This document shows positions 5,153-6,205 of a stretch of 6,205 nucleotides of DNA, piece after piece. Made by a program: the position numbers and the translations under genes. The DNA is from Saprospiraceae bacterium (lineage in GTDB: Bacteria > Bacteroidota > Bacteroidia > Chitinophagales > Saprospiraceae). The stretch lies in assembly GCA_023300255.1 (NCBI GenBank), contig JALZWC010001049.1:1-6205 (forward strand). Reading direction: 5' to 3'. Position 1 is the first letter of the stretch; every line of letters starts with the position of its first letter. The notes under the pieces are model-generated. The model was not told where the DNA came from, made no database searches, and saw only the letters and a program-made list of their open reading frames with translations.

Positions 5153-6205
5153 CTACACCCCAACAGAACGCAACTCTCCCAACCAAAACTGGTGTCCTCC
5201 ATAAGTACCGCCATATCCTATATTACGTTGAAAATAATGCTTTGTAAAGCCGTCAGAAACTTGAATTTCGAGTATACCTGGTTCGCAATTTCTACCAACT
5301 ATAAAAGGTGCTTTCACCGTACATAATCTATTTTCGAATGGTTGAGGTGCAAGCGTCGTCACTTTTCCTTCCTTATTAGTATGACGGACTATTAAGGTAG
5401 TATGGCGACCAGATAAAGGCGTAGCAAATAATAATTTATCTTTAGCTTTATCCATGATATTACCTAAAATCCTATAATACCGCTTCACCGTAGTGCCATT
5501 AGTTAATTCAATTTCATATAGGCCAGACTTAATTTTTACTGCATCGTTAATAAAATTATTAGCTTTATCGTAAGTCTCAAAATGCTTTATCACACGGGAA
5601 TCTTTTTTGTGATAGAAGTACAGTTTAATTTCTCCAAAACCATTATCTGGTCCTGTGATAACTGGCGTACTATTATACATTTCTTTCCCATCATGCATCC
5701 GTGTTACTTTTACATGGACCTGCTCTCCGTTCTTCTTATATCGTTTTTTACCGTGAACCCATTCATTACCATTTTTAAATGTTTCATATAAATAAATCCT
5801 AGCAATACCAACCCATTCTGAAGTAGTATGATAGTCGTGCATATCCATGAAGATTTTATCCCCAGGAATATTCATACAATAGAAAAGTTTTTGATTCGCC
5901 ATCCATTGTCTAGTCGAAACCTTTTCTATAGTAGGCAGCAGCGACTCACAAATAGAAAGAAACATTTCTCGGTCAGGGTCTACTCTACCCTGCTCTAATA
6001 TTGCATAATATCGTTGATTAAAATCTTTTGCAAAAAAGCGTCCCGTCTTCATTTCGTACTCCAAGGCTATCTTATGAAAAGCTTCAGATCCCAGATAGTA
6101 ACGAGCTAATTCCAATACGTTAATACCACCAATACTACTCTGGACATTTTGCGTAATTAATGCATTATCTTCTATTCTAAAATCGTAGTTATACCCTAAA
6201 GTAGA
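5153..6205 (-). CDS. Unrecognised protein, C-terminal 350 residues (5' end outside window)
   Basis: The frame is open from the window edge (first visible codon TCT at 6205-6203) to a TAG at 5155-5153. No ATG in the visible part is a credible start. A TTG at 6115 could be read as one, but the 30 codons before it (beginning STLGYNYDFRIEDN) continue the same frame and look coding, so the gene extends further right. Roughly residues 28-115 are helix-prone and rich in Tyr, Phe and Glu (LELARYYLGSEAFHKIALEY). From about 115 to the end the sequence alternates short hydrophobic and charged stretches typical of beta-sheet domains, with aromatic and Gly-rich turns, ending GYGGTYGGHQFWLGELRSVG. DMHDYH at 121-126 is a His/Asp cluster that could bind metal, but nothing proves it. 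No membrane segment is visible and a signal peptide, if any, is off-window. I do not recognise the family. A terminator follows directly, so this is the last gene of its transcript. Confidence 0.85.
   Translation of the reverse strand, partial: STLGYNYDFRIEDNALITQNVQSSIGGINVLELARYYLGSEAFHKIALEYEMKTGRFFAKDFNQRYYAILEQGRVDPDREMFLSICESLLPTIEKVSTRQWMANQKLFYCMNIPGDKIFMDMHDYHTTSEWVGIARIYLYETFKNGNEWVHGKKRYKKNGEQVHVKVTRMHDGKEMYNSTPVITGPDNGFGEIKLYFYHKKDSRVIKHFETYDKANNFINDAVKIKSGLYEIELTNGTTVKRYYRILGNIMDKAKDKLLFATPLSGRHTTLIVRHTNKEGKVTTLAPQPFENRLCTVKAPFIVGRNCEPGILEIQVSDGFTKHYFQRNIGYGGTYGGHQFWLGELRSVGV

Overview
The window looks like an AT-rich Bacteroidota chromosome, most likely from the Saprospiria (Saprospiraceae-type marine bacteria). 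The basis is the large secreted protein on the left: a CUB-like domain followed by many Cys-paired Ig/HYR-like modules with phrases such as DIDDGSSDNCGID and R-W-x(4)-D-x-C. This style is common in cell-surface proteins of that group. No ribosomal or other marker gene is present, so the taxonomic call rests on style alone.

Layout: both real genes lie on the minus strand and both run off the window. (1) Positions 3639 to 1 hold the first 1213 codons of a giant exported adhesin-like protein with no internal stop; its C-terminus is outside. (2) Positions 6205 to 5153 hold the last 350 codons of a protein I do not recognise; its start is outside. It ends 20 bp before a strong minus-strand intrinsic terminator (5090-5133), so it is probably transcribed separately from the adhesin. 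(3) Between them is about 1.45 kb (3640-5089) with no convincing protein gene.

The gap is the most unusual part. It is packed with inverted repeats. A perfect 14-bp inverted repeat and a 10-bp hairpin with a T-run lie upstream of the adhesin. Two diverged tandem modules follow, sharing four short blocks in the same order and ending in a 32-bp repeat (29/32 identical, exactly 190 bp apart). A 196-bp segment (4212-4407) then folds on paper into nested stems like a structured RNA, and a run of four hairpins lies at 4669-4756. Across 3781-4200 the plus strand has about 90 G to 42 C, opposite to the C-rich plus strand over the adhesin gene. This fits, but does not prove, a plus-strand transcript. 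The gap may carry one or more undescribed structured RNAs or a decayed palindromic repeat array. Sequence alone cannot separate these.

No CRISPR array, tRNA, rRNA, transposase or recombinase was found. The two genes show no evident functional link beyond sharing a strand.
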